Source: Arthrobacter sp. TPD3018 (GTDB lineage: Bacteria > Pseudomonadota > Alphaproteobacteria > Sphingomonadales > Sphingomonadaceae). Taken from it: DNA of 64,000 nt. A program made the translations under genes and the position numbers. Position 1 is the stretch's first letter, and the number at the start of each line of letters is the position of its first letter. Under the pieces are notes generated by a model. That model did not search any database and was not told where the DNA came from. It worked only from the letters and a program-made list of their open reading frames with translations. The stretch lies in the NCBI GenBank assembly GCA_003075315.1, contig QDFQ01000008.1, positions 1 to 64,000 of the forward strand, in the 5' to 3' direction. Below, in pieces: positions 17,323 through 25,427 of the stretch.

Positions 17323-19440
17323 ATGGAGACGCCCGCTTCCGCCCCGTCCCAGACGATTCCGCCCGCGCGCCGCCGCCGTGCGTGGCGAATCGCGCGCAAC
17401 ATCATGCTCGCGATCATCGCGCTGATCGTCGCGATCTGGCTGGTGCTCTATATCACCAAGGGCCGTTTCCTGCGCCACTCGTTCGAACGATTCGTCGGCG
17501 GCCAGACGCATCGCGCGGTGCGCATCGACGGCGACTTCCAGCTCTATTTCGCGCCGTTCAAGATCAAGTTCGTCGCCGAACGGATGACGATCGCCAACCC
17601 GGCCTGGGCCAGCCGCCCCTATCTGTTCGATGCGGCGCGGATCGACACGCGGATCGCGCCGCTGTCGTTGTTGTGGGGCAAGCGCCGGCTTTATTGGCTC
17701 GATCTGGTCGACGGGAAGGTCGACCTCGAATGGAAGCGCGACCACAGCACCAACACCTGGACGTTCAGCGAGAAAAAGGGCGGCAAGCCGCTCGACTTCC
17801 CGCGTATCGACGTCGCCAACGTGCGCGGCACGACCGTGCGCTACGTCGACCCGCGCATGCAGGTTCTCGCCGACCTCGCCATCGCCGACATCCGGTCGAC
17901 CGATGCGCGCATCGGCAAGTCGGTGGGCGTCACCGGCACCGGCCGCATCCGCACCGCGCCCTTCACGCTGACCGCGCGGCTGCTCACCCCCGATGCGACG
18001 GTGAACCGCGGCCAGAACCAGCTCGTCGCGCGGATGCGTGCGGCGGGGAACGTCATCGACGTCGCGGGCACCTTGCCCTCCCTCGCCGAGATCGAGCGCG
18101 TGCCGCTGTCGGTCGCCGCGCGCGGGCGCAACATGGCGGACCTGCTCGGCATCATCGGCGTCGCCATCCCCAACACGCGCACCTATCGCGTTCGCGGCCA
18201 AATGGTGAAGGACGGAGCGGACTATCGGTTCACGCGCCTCACTGGGGTGGCAGGCGCGACGGACCTTGCCGGCACGCTCACCGTGACGACGGGCGAGCGG
18301 CTGCACCTCGATTCCAAACTCGCGACCAAGCGCCTCGACATCATCGATGCCGCGCCCTTCATCGGCTACAATCCCGATATCGTCGCGACCAAGGGTGCGG
18401 AGGCCGCCGCGGCGGCGGCCGGTGCGGCTAGCGGCCGGCTGCTGCCCGATGCGGCGCTGCCGATCGCGACGATGCAGCGCTTCGATGCCGATCTCAGGTG
18501 GACGGTTGGCGTCGTGCGATCGCGCAACGTGCCGATCAGCCACGTCGACCTGACGCTGGCGCTGAAGAACGGACGGCTGGCGCTGTCGCCGCTCACCTTC
18601 GCGATGGCGCGCGGCAATGTGGCGAGCGATGTGGTGTTCGACACGCGCGCACGGCCGTCGGCGGTCCGCTACGACATCCGCCTGACGCCGACGCCGCTTG
18701 GCCGGTTGCTCAAGGGCTATGGCGTCGCCGAAGCGGGGACGACGGGGACGATCCACGGTCGCATCCGGCTCGACGGGCGCGGCGACACGATCCACGATTC
18801 GCTCAGCACCGCGCGCGGGCGCATCGCCTTCGTCATCCCGCGCGGCGATCTGACGACCGGCAATGCGCAATTGTCCGAACTCGATATCGGCACTTTCGTA
18901 CAGAAGATGTTCGAGGACAAATTGAAGGAGCCGGTGCGGATCAACTGCGGGCTCGTCGGCTTCACCGTGCGCGGCGGCGTCGCGGCGGCGGACCCGATCC
19001 TGATCGACACATCGAAGAACGTGATCCTCGGCCGCGGCGGCTTCAGCTTCCGGACCGAGGGCGTCGACCTCGCCATCCGGGCGGACGGCAAGAAATTCAG
19101 CCTGTTCTCAGGGCAGTCGCCCGTCGGCATCGGCGGCACCTTCGCGCATCCCAAGCTCAATGTGATCAGCAACCAGCTGCTCGGCCGCGCCGGCGCCGGC
19201 CTGGGGCTGGCGGTGGTCGCGACCCCGGTGGCGGGTATCCTCGCCTTCGTCGACGTCGGCGACGCCAAGGCGGCGGCCTGCGGCCCGGTCCTCGCCGGCG
19301 CCACCGCCGCGGCGCAGCGCACGACCAAGGGCGCCCCCCGCGACGACGTCGGCCACGGCACGACCGCCAAGGAAGAGAATGGCAAGGCGTCCGGCGGCGA
19401 ACGCAAGACCCAGCGCAAGAAGTTTCTGGGGATCTTCTGA
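17323..19440 (+). CDS. AsmA family inner-membrane-anchored protein
   Basis: 705 residues. After a basic cytoplasmic stretch (RRRRAWRIAR) comes one transmembrane helix (about residues 27-47) and then a long periplasmic beta-rich AsmA region: the early DGDFQLYFAPFKIKF and the conserved C-terminal DLTTGNAQLSELDIGTF block. AsmA-like proteins are bridge-like candidates for phospholipid transport between membranes. Alternative starts are less well placed. Monocistronic as far as visible; REPINs follow its stop. Confidence 0.87.
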   Translation: METPASAPSQTIPPARRRRAWRIARNIMLAIIALIVAIWLVLYITKGRFLRHSFERFVGGQTHRAVRIDGDFQLYFAPFKIKFVAERMTIANPAWASRPYLFDAARIDTRIAPLSLLWGKRRLYWLDLVDGKVDLEWKRDHSTNTWTFSEKKGGKPLDFPRIDVANVRGTTVRYVDPRMQVLADLAIADIRSTDARIGKSVGVTGTGRIRTAPFTLTARLLTPDATVNRGQNQLVARMRAAGNVIDVAGTLPSLAEIERVPLSVAARGRNMADLLGIIGVAIPNTRTYRVRGQMVKDGADYRFTRLTGVAGATDLAGTLTVTTGERLHLDSKLATKRLDIIDAAPFIGYNPDIVATKGAEAAAAAAGAASGRLLPDAALPIATMQRFDADLRWTVGVVRSRNVPISHVDLTLALKNGRLALSPLTFAMARGNVASDVVFDTRARPSAVRYDIRLTPTPLGRLLKGYGVAEAGTTGTIHGRIRLDGRGDTIHDSLSTARGRIAFVIPRGDLTTGNAQLSELDIGTFVQKMFEDKLKEPVRINCGLVGFTVRGGVAAADPILIDTSKNVILGRGGFSFRTEGVDLAIRADGKKFSLFSGQSPVGIGGTFAHPKLNVISNQLLGRAGAGLGLAVVATPVAGILAFVDVGDAKAAACGPVLAGATAAAQRTTKGAPRDDVGHGTTAKEENGKASGGERKTQRKKFLGIF

Positions 19441-19472
19441 CGGGGGAGCATTCGTGCCCCCTCCACCACGCC

Positions 19473-19566
19473 GTCATTCCCGCGAAGGCGGGAATCCAGA
19501 CACGCTACCCGCGCGCTTCTAGCCGCAACGTCAGAGGGTATGGATTCCCGTCTCCGCGGGAATGAC
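19473..19566. repeat. REPIN, GTCATTCCCGC type
   Basis: Left GTCATTCCCGCGAAGGCGGGA and right TCCCGTCTCCGCGGGAATGAC, spacer about 50 bases. First of three REPINs in a row after the AsmA-like gene. Confidence 0.9.
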
Positions 19567-19623
19567 GGTCCGTGTGGGGCGGACGTTCGCACACCGACCA
19601 CCAAGGCGCGCCCTCCCATTTCC

Positions 19624-19727
19624 GTCATCCCGGCGAACGCCGGGATCCATGGACAGCGCGCCATAAGCGCCGGCGCACACACGCTGCCGCCACCGCCACC
19701 ATGGATCCCGGCCTCCGCCGGGATGAC
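19624..19727. repeat. REPIN, GTCATCCCGGC type
   Basis: Left GTCATCCCGGCGAACGCCGGG, right CCCGGCCTCCGCCGGGATGAC, with a GC-rich spacer. Middle unit of a three-REPIN cluster. Confidence 0.9.
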
Positions 19728-19758
19728 GGGTGAGGCGAGGGGAGCTCTCTACCAATCC

Positions 19759-19852
19759 GTCATTCCCGCGAAGGCGGGAATCCAGACGCGCTACCCTCGC
19801 GCCTCAAGCCGCAACGTCAGAGGTTATGGATTCCCGCCTGCGCGGGAATGAC
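19759..19852. repeat. REPIN, GTCATTCCCGC type
   Basis: Third unit of the cluster. Its spacer (GCAACGTCAGAGG) closely matches the unit at 19473, so these two copies are recent relatives. Confidence 0.9.
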
Positions 19853-19925
19853 GGGTTGTCTGAGGCGGACGTTCGCACACCTACCGCCAAGACTGTCGCT
19901 CTCACTTTCGTGAGGCGGGGCGGGG

Positions 19926-20753
19926 TTAATGCCCGTGGCCATCCCCGTGATCATGCCCATGCGCCGCGCGCAGCGCCTCGAGCACGTCGTCCGTCCGCGC
20001 CGGGTCGCCGATTGCCAGCACATGGCCCGCGCTTGTCGCGGTCAGCGGGTCGCCGTTCCAGTCGCACATCCGCCCGCCCGCGCCCTCGACCACCGGTACC
20101 AGCGCGGCAAAGTCATAGAGTTGCAGCCCGGATTCCGCGACCACGTCGAGGTGCCCGCTCGCGAGCAGCCCGTAATTGTAGCAGTCGCCGCCATAGACCG
20201 GCCCCTGCCGCGCGTGCCCGCCCGAAGCGGCAGCGACCAGCGCCATGTAATGCGGCACGTCGCCATCCGCGAACAGGTGCGGGCTGGTGGTGGCGACGAT
20301 CGCGCCCTCCAGCTGTGCGCAGGAGCGCGTGCGCGCGGGCTTGCCGTTGAACGTCGTCGGCCGCCCTGCGATGCCCAGCCAGCGTTCGCGCTGCACCGGC
20401 TGGTCGATGATGCCGAGCAGCGGCCAGCCATCCTCGACCAGCGCGATCAGCGTCCCGAAGATCGCGCGCCCCACCGTGAAGCTGCGCGTGCCGTCGATGG
20501 GATCGAGCACCCATTGCCGCCCCGTCACGCCGTCCTTGGTGCCATATTCCTCGCCGACCACGCCGTCGCCCGGCGCCTCGGCATCCAGCAGCCGGCGCAT
20601 CGCCGCTTCCGCCTCGCGATCGGCGCGGGTGACGGGGGAGCGGTCGTCCTTCAGCTCGACGCCGTGGTCGGCGCGGAAATAGGGGCGGATCGCCGCGCCG
20701 GCGGCGTCGGCGAGGCGCTGGGCGAGCTGGATATCGGCGGCGGTAATCGGCAT
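19926..20753 (-). CDS. hisN: Inositol monophosphatase-family phosphatase, probably histidinol-phosphatase
   Basis: 275 residues. The metal-binding motifs of the IMPase family are present: GEEYG, WVLDPIDGTRSF, and GGDCYNY near the C-terminal metal site. Sequence style fits HisN, which dephosphorylates L-histidinol phosphate in histidine synthesis in many alphaproteobacteria; inositol-1-phosphatase remains possible. The start MPIT at 20753 is preferred to a spacing-poor upstream ATG at 20777. The protein ends in an unusual His/Asp/Gly tail (HGHDHGDGHGH) that looks metal-binding. Confidence 0.83.
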   Translation of the reverse strand: MPITAADIQLAQRLADAAGAAIRPYFRADHGVELKDDRSPVTRADREAEAAMRRLLDAEAPGDGVVGEEYGTKDGVTGRQWVLDPIDGTRSFTVGRAIFGTLIALVEDGWPLLGIIDQPVQRERWLGIAGRPTTFNGKPARTRSCAQLEGAIVATTSPHLFADGDVPHYMALVAAASGGHARQGPVYGGDCYNYGLLASGHLDVVAESGLQLYDFAALVPVVEGAGGRMCDWNGDPLTATSAGHVLAIGDPARTDDVLEALRAAHGHDHGDGHGH

Positions 20754-20824
20754 GATCGCAGCCCTATCGCGGGGCAAGGCCAGGCGCTAGGGTCCGGTCA
20801 CGTCTTTGCGAGAGGATCCCTGCC

Positions 20825-21355
20825 ATGCGTCTGTTTTCCGCCGCTATTGCCTCGATGGCGCTCGTCGCCACCCCCGCCATCGCCGGTCTGCCGGTGGGCG
20901 CGAAAGCGCCGACCTTCGCCACCCGCGGCGCCGTCGCCGGCCAGGTCGTCGGCATCGATCTCGCCCAGCAGCTGAAGAAGGGGCCGGTCGTCCTCTATTT
21001 CTTCCCCGCGGCCTTCACCGGCGGCTGCAATGCCGAAGCGCATGCCTTTGCCGAGGCGATCCCCGAATTCCAGAAGGCCGGTGCGACCGTGATCGGCATG
21101 TCGGCCGACGACGTGCCGACGCTGCAGCGCTTCTCGGCGGAAAAGTGCGCGGGCAAGTTCGCGGTGGCGAGCGCGGGGCCGGCGGTGATCAAGAATTACG
21201 ACGTCGCGCTCAACGCCAGCGGCCGCGCGCTGACCAAGCGGACCAGCTATGTCATTGGCCGCGACGGCAAGGTCGCTTTCGTGCACGACGATATGAACCC
21301 CGCGCAGCATGTGGCGTTGACGCTCGCCGCGGTTCGTCGCCTCGCAGCGAAGTGA
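20825..21355 (+). CDS. Exported peroxiredoxin (AhpC/TSA superfamily)
   Basis: 176 residues with a cleavable signal peptide (ending TPAIA-G, residue 20). The thioredoxin fold carries the peroxidatic motif PAAFTGGC, Cys68, and a second cysteine, Cys108, which could be the resolving one. It would reduce peroxides in the periplasm. The start ATG follows GAGAGGATCC. An exported location is less usual than the cytoplasmic BCP/Prx group it resembles. Confidence 0.88.
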   Translation: MRLFSAAIASMALVATPAIAGLPVGAKAPTFATRGAVAGQVVGIDLAQQLKKGPVVLYFFPAAFTGGCNAEAHAFAEAIPEFQKAGATVIGMSADDVPTLQRFSAEKCAGKFAVASAGPAVIKNYDVALNASGRALTKRTSYVIGRDGKVAFVHDDMNPAQHVALTLAAVRRLAAK

Positions 21356-21419
21356 ACCCACGGAAACTTCCTGATAACATTTCGCGGGTACACATCGCGG
21401 AACACCGGAAAGGGCGTAA

Positions 21420-22472
21420 ATGAACGGGCCGTTGGCAGCGCGAAAGGACGGCAAGGGTGATCTATTCACCCGAATCGGCGACTTTCTCGCGTCTCAGGGC
21501 CTCAGCCCCGAGCCGGCCCATTACACCTTCGCCTATGATGTCATCACCAATCCCGACGGCGCGATCGCGCAGGCGGTGATGCGGCTGACCGATGGCGGCT
21601 TCCGCCTCAGCCGCTCCGACATCGAAAAGCTCGGCGGGCGGGTGATGCTGGGGGCCGCGGTGCAGCCCGAGGTGGAGCCGCCGCGCCCCAGTTACCGCGA
21701 TCACCAGTCGGAGGTCGAGGACGAGGCGGTTCGCCTAGTCGAAGCGACCCAGGCGCAGGTCGACGATTTCGCGACGATGATGCGGGCGATGCAGGATCAG
21801 ACGCGCGATTTCGGCGCGGACCTCGCCGAAAGCGCGGCGGCGATCGATACGGCGGGGCCGGCCGGTCTCGACGCGATCGCGCGCATCGCCGGCACGATGC
21901 TGGCCCGCGTGCGCGATGCCGAAGTGCGGCTCGATCAGGCGACGCGCGAGGCGGAAACGCTACGCGCCAAGCTTGCCGAGGCGAACGACACCGCCCGCCG
22001 CGACGCGCTCACCGGCCTGCCCAACCGCCGTGCCTTCGGCGAGGCGTTCGACCATCGCCGCGAACTCGAAGGGCCCTTCTGCCTCGCGGTCTGCGATATC
22101 GACCGGTTCAAGCGGATCAACGACGCGCACGGCCACCAGATCGGCGACCGCGTCCTGTCCGCCGTCGCGCGCACGCTCAGCGAGGAATGCCAGAAATATC
22201 TCGTCGTCCGCCACGGCGGCGAGGAATTCGCCATTCTGATCCACGGCCTGACCCTCGCCGATGCCGCCGCGCACCTCGACGGGGCGCGTAGTGTCATCGC
22301 CGGCAAGCGATTCCGCCTCCGCGAAACCGACAAGCCGCTGGGTCAGGTGACGCTGTCGATCGGCGTGACCGCCGTGCAGACCGGCGAGACGATCGATGCC
22401 GCGTTCGAACGCGCCGACCGCTTGCTCTACACCGCGAAGAGCGATGGCCGCGACCGGGTGTGCGCCGCCTGA
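21420..22472 (+). CDS. Diguanylate cyclase (GGDEF domain)
   Basis: 350 residues, no transmembrane helix. Residues 1-180 form a helical, partly coiled-coil region with no named sensor. The C-terminal GGDEF domain starts at DALTGLPNRRAF (about 195); the active site is GGEEF (266-270), an active-type variant, and the metal-binding CDIDRFKRIND is present. Where the inhibitory I-site RxxD should be (five residues before GGEEF) the sequence is CQKY, so product inhibition is probably absent. Makes cyclic di-GMP from GTP. Confidence 0.92.
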   Translation: MNGPLAARKDGKGDLFTRIGDFLASQGLSPEPAHYTFAYDVITNPDGAIAQAVMRLTDGGFRLSRSDIEKLGGRVMLGAAVQPEVEPPRPSYRDHQSEVEDEAVRLVEATQAQVDDFATMMRAMQDQTRDFGADLAESAAAIDTAGPAGLDAIARIAGTMLARVRDAEVRLDQATREAETLRAKLAEANDTARRDALTGLPNRRAFGEAFDHRRELEGPFCLAVCDIDRFKRINDAHGHQIGDRVLSAVARTLSEECQKYLVVRHGGEEFAILIHGLTLADAAAHLDGARSVIAGKRFRLRETDKPLGQVTLSIGVTAVQTGETIDAAFERADRLLYTAKSDGRDRVCAA

Positions 22473-22532
22473 TATTGGCGTAAAGCGCGCCATCGCCGTG
22501 GCGAAAATTCCCAATTCAATTTAAGCAGCCAG

Positions 22533-22560
22533 AAAAAACCGCGCAAATCCGCGGTTTTTT
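22533..22560. terminator. A/T-flanked hairpin: bidirectional terminator or activator site
   Basis: AAAAAACCGCG and CGCGGTTTTTT are mirror arms with a 6-base loop (CAAATC). It lies 60 bases after the cyclase stop, as expected for its terminator. It also ends only six bases before the sigma-54-type -24 box at 22565, so it could instead or also be a palindromic site for an enhancer-binding protein. Confidence 0.75.
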
Positions 22561-22564
22561 GCAT

Positions 22565-22581
22565 TTGGCACGATGGCTGCA
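22565..22581 (+). promoter_or_regulatory. Sigma-54-type (-24/-12) promoter
   Basis: TTGGCACG, four bases, CTGCA. The invariant GG (22567-22568) and GC (22579-22580) are exactly ten bases apart, and seven of seven bases of TGGCACG match consensus; only one base of TTGCA differs. The predicted transcript starts near 22592, 48 bases before the first micropeptide ATG. rpoN is encoded at 52320-53798. Seen in sequence; activity is inferred. Confidence 0.72.
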
Positions 22582-22639
22582 GAGTCCCTGGCATGCGGCG
22601 ACGAACGGTTCGCTCGCCGCACCAAAAGGGAAAAAGACC

Positions 22640-22750
22640 ATGTCCATCCGCTTCGATATCGCTCAGCGCGCCGCCGTCTCGGTGGTTGCCGCTCTCGCGT
22701 TCGCCGGCCTCGCGATCAGCGCCGCCGTCCCCGTCCTGCCGATCGCCTGA
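22640..22750 (+). CDS. Small single-span membrane protein 1 (36 aa)
   Basis: 36 residues: a short amphipathic basic/acidic start (MSIRFDIAQR), then a hydrophobic helix ending in PVLPIA. It has an A/G-rich ribosome site (GGGAAAAAGACC). It is the first gene after the sigma-54-type promoter at 22565 and is followed 27 bases later by a second micropeptide. No named domain. I have an uncertain recollection of similar short peptides in other sphingomonads, which would need a search to confirm. Confidence 0.65.
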   Translation: MSIRFDIAQRAAVSVVAALAFAGLAISAAVPVLPIA

Positions 22751-22777
22751 TCCCCGCAAGCCCTGAGGAGACGCATC

Positions 22778-22864
22778 ATGTATCGCAGCTTCGCACTCGC
22801 GCTGTCCGCCTTCTGCACCATCGTCCTGGTCCTCGCCAGCCAGAGCACGGGCACGATCGGCTGA
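22778..22864 (+). CDS. Small single-span membrane protein 2 (28 aa)
   Basis: 28 residues (MYRSFALALSAF... ending STGTIG). It is one hydrophobic segment with a basic N-terminus and a polar C-terminus. The ribosome site CTGAGGAGACG is strong and correctly spaced from the ATG, which is the main evidence that so short a frame is real. Probably co-transcribed with the 36-residue gene upstream. Confidence 0.6.
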   Translation: MYRSFALALSAFCTIVLVLASQSTGTIG

Positions 22865-22876
22865 ACGGCTGACGAC

Positions 22877-23500
22877 CTACCCGGCGGTTGCGACCGCCCC
22901 GATCGGCCCGACCGGCGCATCTTCGTCCCGGCTATAGGTACCGATCAATACCCCGGCGGCGAGCACATGCCCCGCCATCGCCTCCAGCATCGCGGCACGG
23001 CCGGGCGTTTCGCCCGGATCGCCGACGCCTGCATCAAGCGCGAACAGCTGGAAGGCATAGCGATGGCTGCCATGACCGGTCGGCGGGTCAGGCGGCAGCC
23101 AGCCTTCGCGAAGATAGGAATTCCGGCCGACATCGCGCTCGGGCGTTCCCGCGCCATCGCCCCGGATCACGCCTTCCTCCAGCCGGCCCGTGTCGGCGGG
23201 CATGCCCCAGACGACGGCATGGACCAGAGGCTGCGGCGCTGGAGCGTCGGCATCCTCGACCAGCAAGGCGAGATGCGCCGTGCCTTCGGGCAGCGGCCCC
23301 CAGACCAGCGGCGGCGACACGCCGTCGCCGTCCGCGGTGAAGCGTTCGGGCAGCCGCGCGCCATCGGCGAAGGCGGGGCTCATCAGCTCGATCCGCGGGA
23401 TCGCGGTGCCCAGCGTGCCGCGCGCGATCGCCAGCTTTTCGGCGCCCGCGCGCACATCGGACAGCGCCTTGCCCAGCCAGGCAGGGATATGTTCCAGCAT
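22877..23500 (-). CDS. YbhB/YbcL family (PEBP) protein
   Basis: 207 residues, a phosphatidylethanolamine-binding protein fold. Conserved pieces: the FTADGDGVSPPLVWG start of the ligand pocket, LALLVEDADAPAP, and TGHGSHRYAFQLFALD. Bacterial members have no agreed function. The start overlaps the stop of the lipoprotein gene upstream by one base (TGATG), so the two are translated as a pair. Confidence 0.88.
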   Translation of the reverse strand: MLEHIPAWLGKALSDVRAGAEKLAIARGTLGTAIPRIELMSPAFADGARLPERFTADGDGVSPPLVWGPLPEGTAHLALLVEDADAPAPQPLVHAVVWGMPADTGRLEEGVIRGDGAGTPERDVGRNSYLREGWLPPDPPTGHGSHRYAFQLFALDAGVGDPGETPGRAAMLEAMAGHVLAAGVLIGTYSRDEDAPVGPIGAVATAG

Positions 23501-24033
23501 CAGCCTTGCTCCTGCGGGCAGTCGCCCGGCCGCATCGCCGGCGCCTTGCTCGGCGCGAACCAGCGGCTGCGGTCGCCCATCGTGTCGGCATCGTGGTAGC
23601 AGGCTTCCGCACGCGATCCGTCGGCGCCCAGCACCAACGTCCAGTCATTGTCGCCGCAATCGTGCGGCATGCAGCCATGCGCGGCGATGCGGCCGTCGGC
23701 GGTGCGGAAGATCGGCACGGTCACCGCGTCGCGGTTGACGAATCGCCGGCGAATACGCTCGTCGCCCACCGCATCGTTCAGCGCGCGCGCCACTTCGGTA
23801 CGGTCGTAGAAGCCGACGCCATCGACGGCATCGGTCGGATATTTGCCGACATAGGCGGTCAGCGCATCGGCATGCGCCTGGCCGGGCAGGGGCTTGGGCA
23901 TCTGCGTCGGCGGCGGGACGAAGCCGGCGGCCGCGGCATTGTCAGGGGCCTCCGCCTTGCGCGCGCCGCCACAGGCCGCGAGGCAGAGGATTGGGGCAAG
24001 GCCCATGGCGAGAAGGATCGGACGCATTGCCAT
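23500..24033 (-). CDS. Predicted lipoprotein, function unknown
   Basis: 177 residues from ATG 24033; an ATG two codons on is an alternative. The signal sequence ends in the lipobox LAAC with the acylated Cys at 21. The mature part has a proline-rich linker (VPPPTQMPKPLP) and four further cysteines, including GCMPHDCGDNDW, likely disulfides. No family recognised. First gene of a two-gene unit with the YbhB-like protein; divergent from the DUF1810 gene. Confidence 0.78.
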   Translation of the reverse strand: MAMRPILLAMGLAPILCLAACGGARKAEAPDNAAAAGFVPPPTQMPKPLPGQAHADALTAYVGKYPTDAVDGVGFYDRTEVARALNDAVGDERIRRRFVNRDAVTVPIFRTADGRIAAHGCMPHDCGDNDWTLVLGADGSRAEACYHDADTMGDRSRWFAPSKAPAMRPGDCPQEQG

Positions 24034-24068
24034 GGAACGCAAGACAGGCCCCGGCGGTTGCCTGTCGC

Positions 24069-24500
24069 ATGTCCGGGTCCGACGCCACCGATCTCGATCG
24101 CTTCGTCCGCGCACAGGAAGGCGTTTGGAATCAGGCGCTTGCCGAGTTGCATGCCGGGCGAAAGACCAGCCATTGGATGTGGTTCGTCTTCCCCCAGATC
24201 GCCGGGCTGGGCAGCAGCGCGATGGCGCGAACCTATGCGATCCGTGATGCCGACGAAGCGCGCGCCTATCTCACGCACCCGGTGCTCGGGGCCCGGCTGC
24301 TCGCCACGACGCAGGCGGCGATGGCGGCGCCGGGCGATGCGCAGGCGATTTTCGGCGGGATCGACGCGATGAAGTTTCGCTCGTCGCTGACGCTGTTCGC
24401 CGCAGTGGCCGACGATCCGGCACCGTTCGAAGCGGCGCTGGACCGTTTTTACGCCGGCCAGCGCGATTCGCACACTCTGGCGCTGCTCGGCGAACGCTGA
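24069..24500 (+). CDS. DUF1810 family protein
   Basis: 143 residues. It matches the calpastatin-like DUF1810 family in length and pattern: DLDRFVRAQ near the start, then SHWMWFVFPQIAGLG, YAIRDADEARAYL and HPVLGARL, ending DSHTLALL. No biochemical role is established. The frame is open upstream, but the ATG at 24069 is where similarity begins. Divergent from the lipoprotein gene with 35 bases between starts. Confidence 0.9.
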   Translation: MSGSDATDLDRFVRAQEGVWNQALAELHAGRKTSHWMWFVFPQIAGLGSSAMARTYAIRDADEARAYLTHPVLGARLLATTQAAMAAPGDAQAIFGGIDAMKFRSSLTLFAAVADDPAPFEAALDRFYAGQRDSHTLALLGER

Positions 24501-24506
24501 CCGGCG

Positions 24507-25217
24507 TTACACCTTCGCCGAAAAGATCATCCGTCCCTGGCCCAGTTGCGCGAACACCTGGGACAGGTCGCTTTCGCCGACCGCGAAACAACCCTGGCTG
24601 CGGCCGAGCATGCCGTGCGTGCGCAGCATGTCCTTGTTCGCATACCAGGCCGAATGGACGACGATCGCGCGCGCCAGCGCATTGTCGTTGGTGGCGTCGA
24701 GGCCGATCAGCCGCTGTGAGCGGCCATGCTTGCCGACATAATAATCGTCGGTGACGAACGCGCCCTGCGAGGTCGCGTTGGAATTGGGCTCGTTCGAAAA
24801 GCGCTTCAGATAGCCGGTGTGCGCCGGGTCCGATCCGCTGCCGTGCGCGACCAGGAACGACTGGCTCTTGCCCGACACCAGGTCGACGAGGTGGAAGCGC
24901 GGCTCGGACGACGAAGCGGCCATGTCGGCGATCGCGATCCGGTCGCGGCGCGGGATGCGGCGGCCATGCTGGTTCAGCGCGGCCATCGCCTGGCGCATCA
25001 GATCGGGGCGCACGACGCGCGGCGAGGTGATGGCCTGTGCGAACATGCGCGGGCGTGGGGCCGGCAACGGCGGTTCGCTGACCGGGCGCAGGTCGGCCTG
25101 GCTCAGGCGGCGGGTCGCGGCGGAAACCGTTCCCGGCATCGCCAGCGTCGTCGCCAGCACCAATCCGTTCTTCAGCAGCGCACGACGATCGCGCGCGCCA
25201 TCATTCTGATTTTGCAT
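24507..25217 (-). CDS. Murein L,D-transpeptidase-like protein with Tat-type leader
   Basis: 236 residues. The leader carries RDRRALLKNG followed by a hydrophobic segment and an A-x-A site (VSAA), resembling a twin-arginine signal. The catalytic block is of the YkuD-like family that reads HGMLGRSQGCFAV, with the catalytic Cys preceded by Ser-Gln; a His precedes it (HSAWYANKD). These enzymes remodel peptidoglycan cross-links. Start MQNQ at 25217 chosen over an upstream ATG outside the leader. Divergent from a second YkuD gene at 25428. Confidence 0.83.
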   Translation of the reverse strand: MQNQNDGARDRRALLKNGLVLATTLAMPGTVSAATRRLSQADLRPVSEPPLPAPRPRMFAQAITSPRVVRPDLMRQAMAALNQHGRRIPRRDRIAIADMAASSSEPRFHLVDLVSGKSQSFLVAHGSGSDPAHTGYLKRFSNEPNSNATSQGAFVTDDYYVGKHGRSQRLIGLDATNDNALARAIVVHSAWYANKDMLRTHGMLGRSQGCFAVGESDLSQVFAQLGQGRMIFSAKV

Positions 25218-25427
25218 CGAATTTCCGTAATGCCCCGGTTCTTGCCCGCTAGGCATCATATAGCAGCTTCGGACTTAATATTCTGCGGGTCCCAGCCCCA
25301 AGTCGGCGTTGCGGTTGCACGCTTCGGCGCGGGTTGGGCTCGATTGATCCGATTTGGTCATGGCACCAGCCGCGATATCGCGCGTTGAGACCCGCGAAAG
25401 GTAAACGAAAGTCAAGGGCGAATCGAT

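Noticed and set aside
16948..18870. 640-codon minus frame ending in L35
   Set aside because: Only the last 67 codons (rpmI) are real; the rest is the antisense of the AsmA-like gene joined in frame by chance.
19473..19852. Regularly spaced repeats resembling a CRISPR array
   Set aside because: The repeats are inverted REP hairpins of different sub-families with related spacers, not direct repeats with unique spacers, and no cas gene is present.
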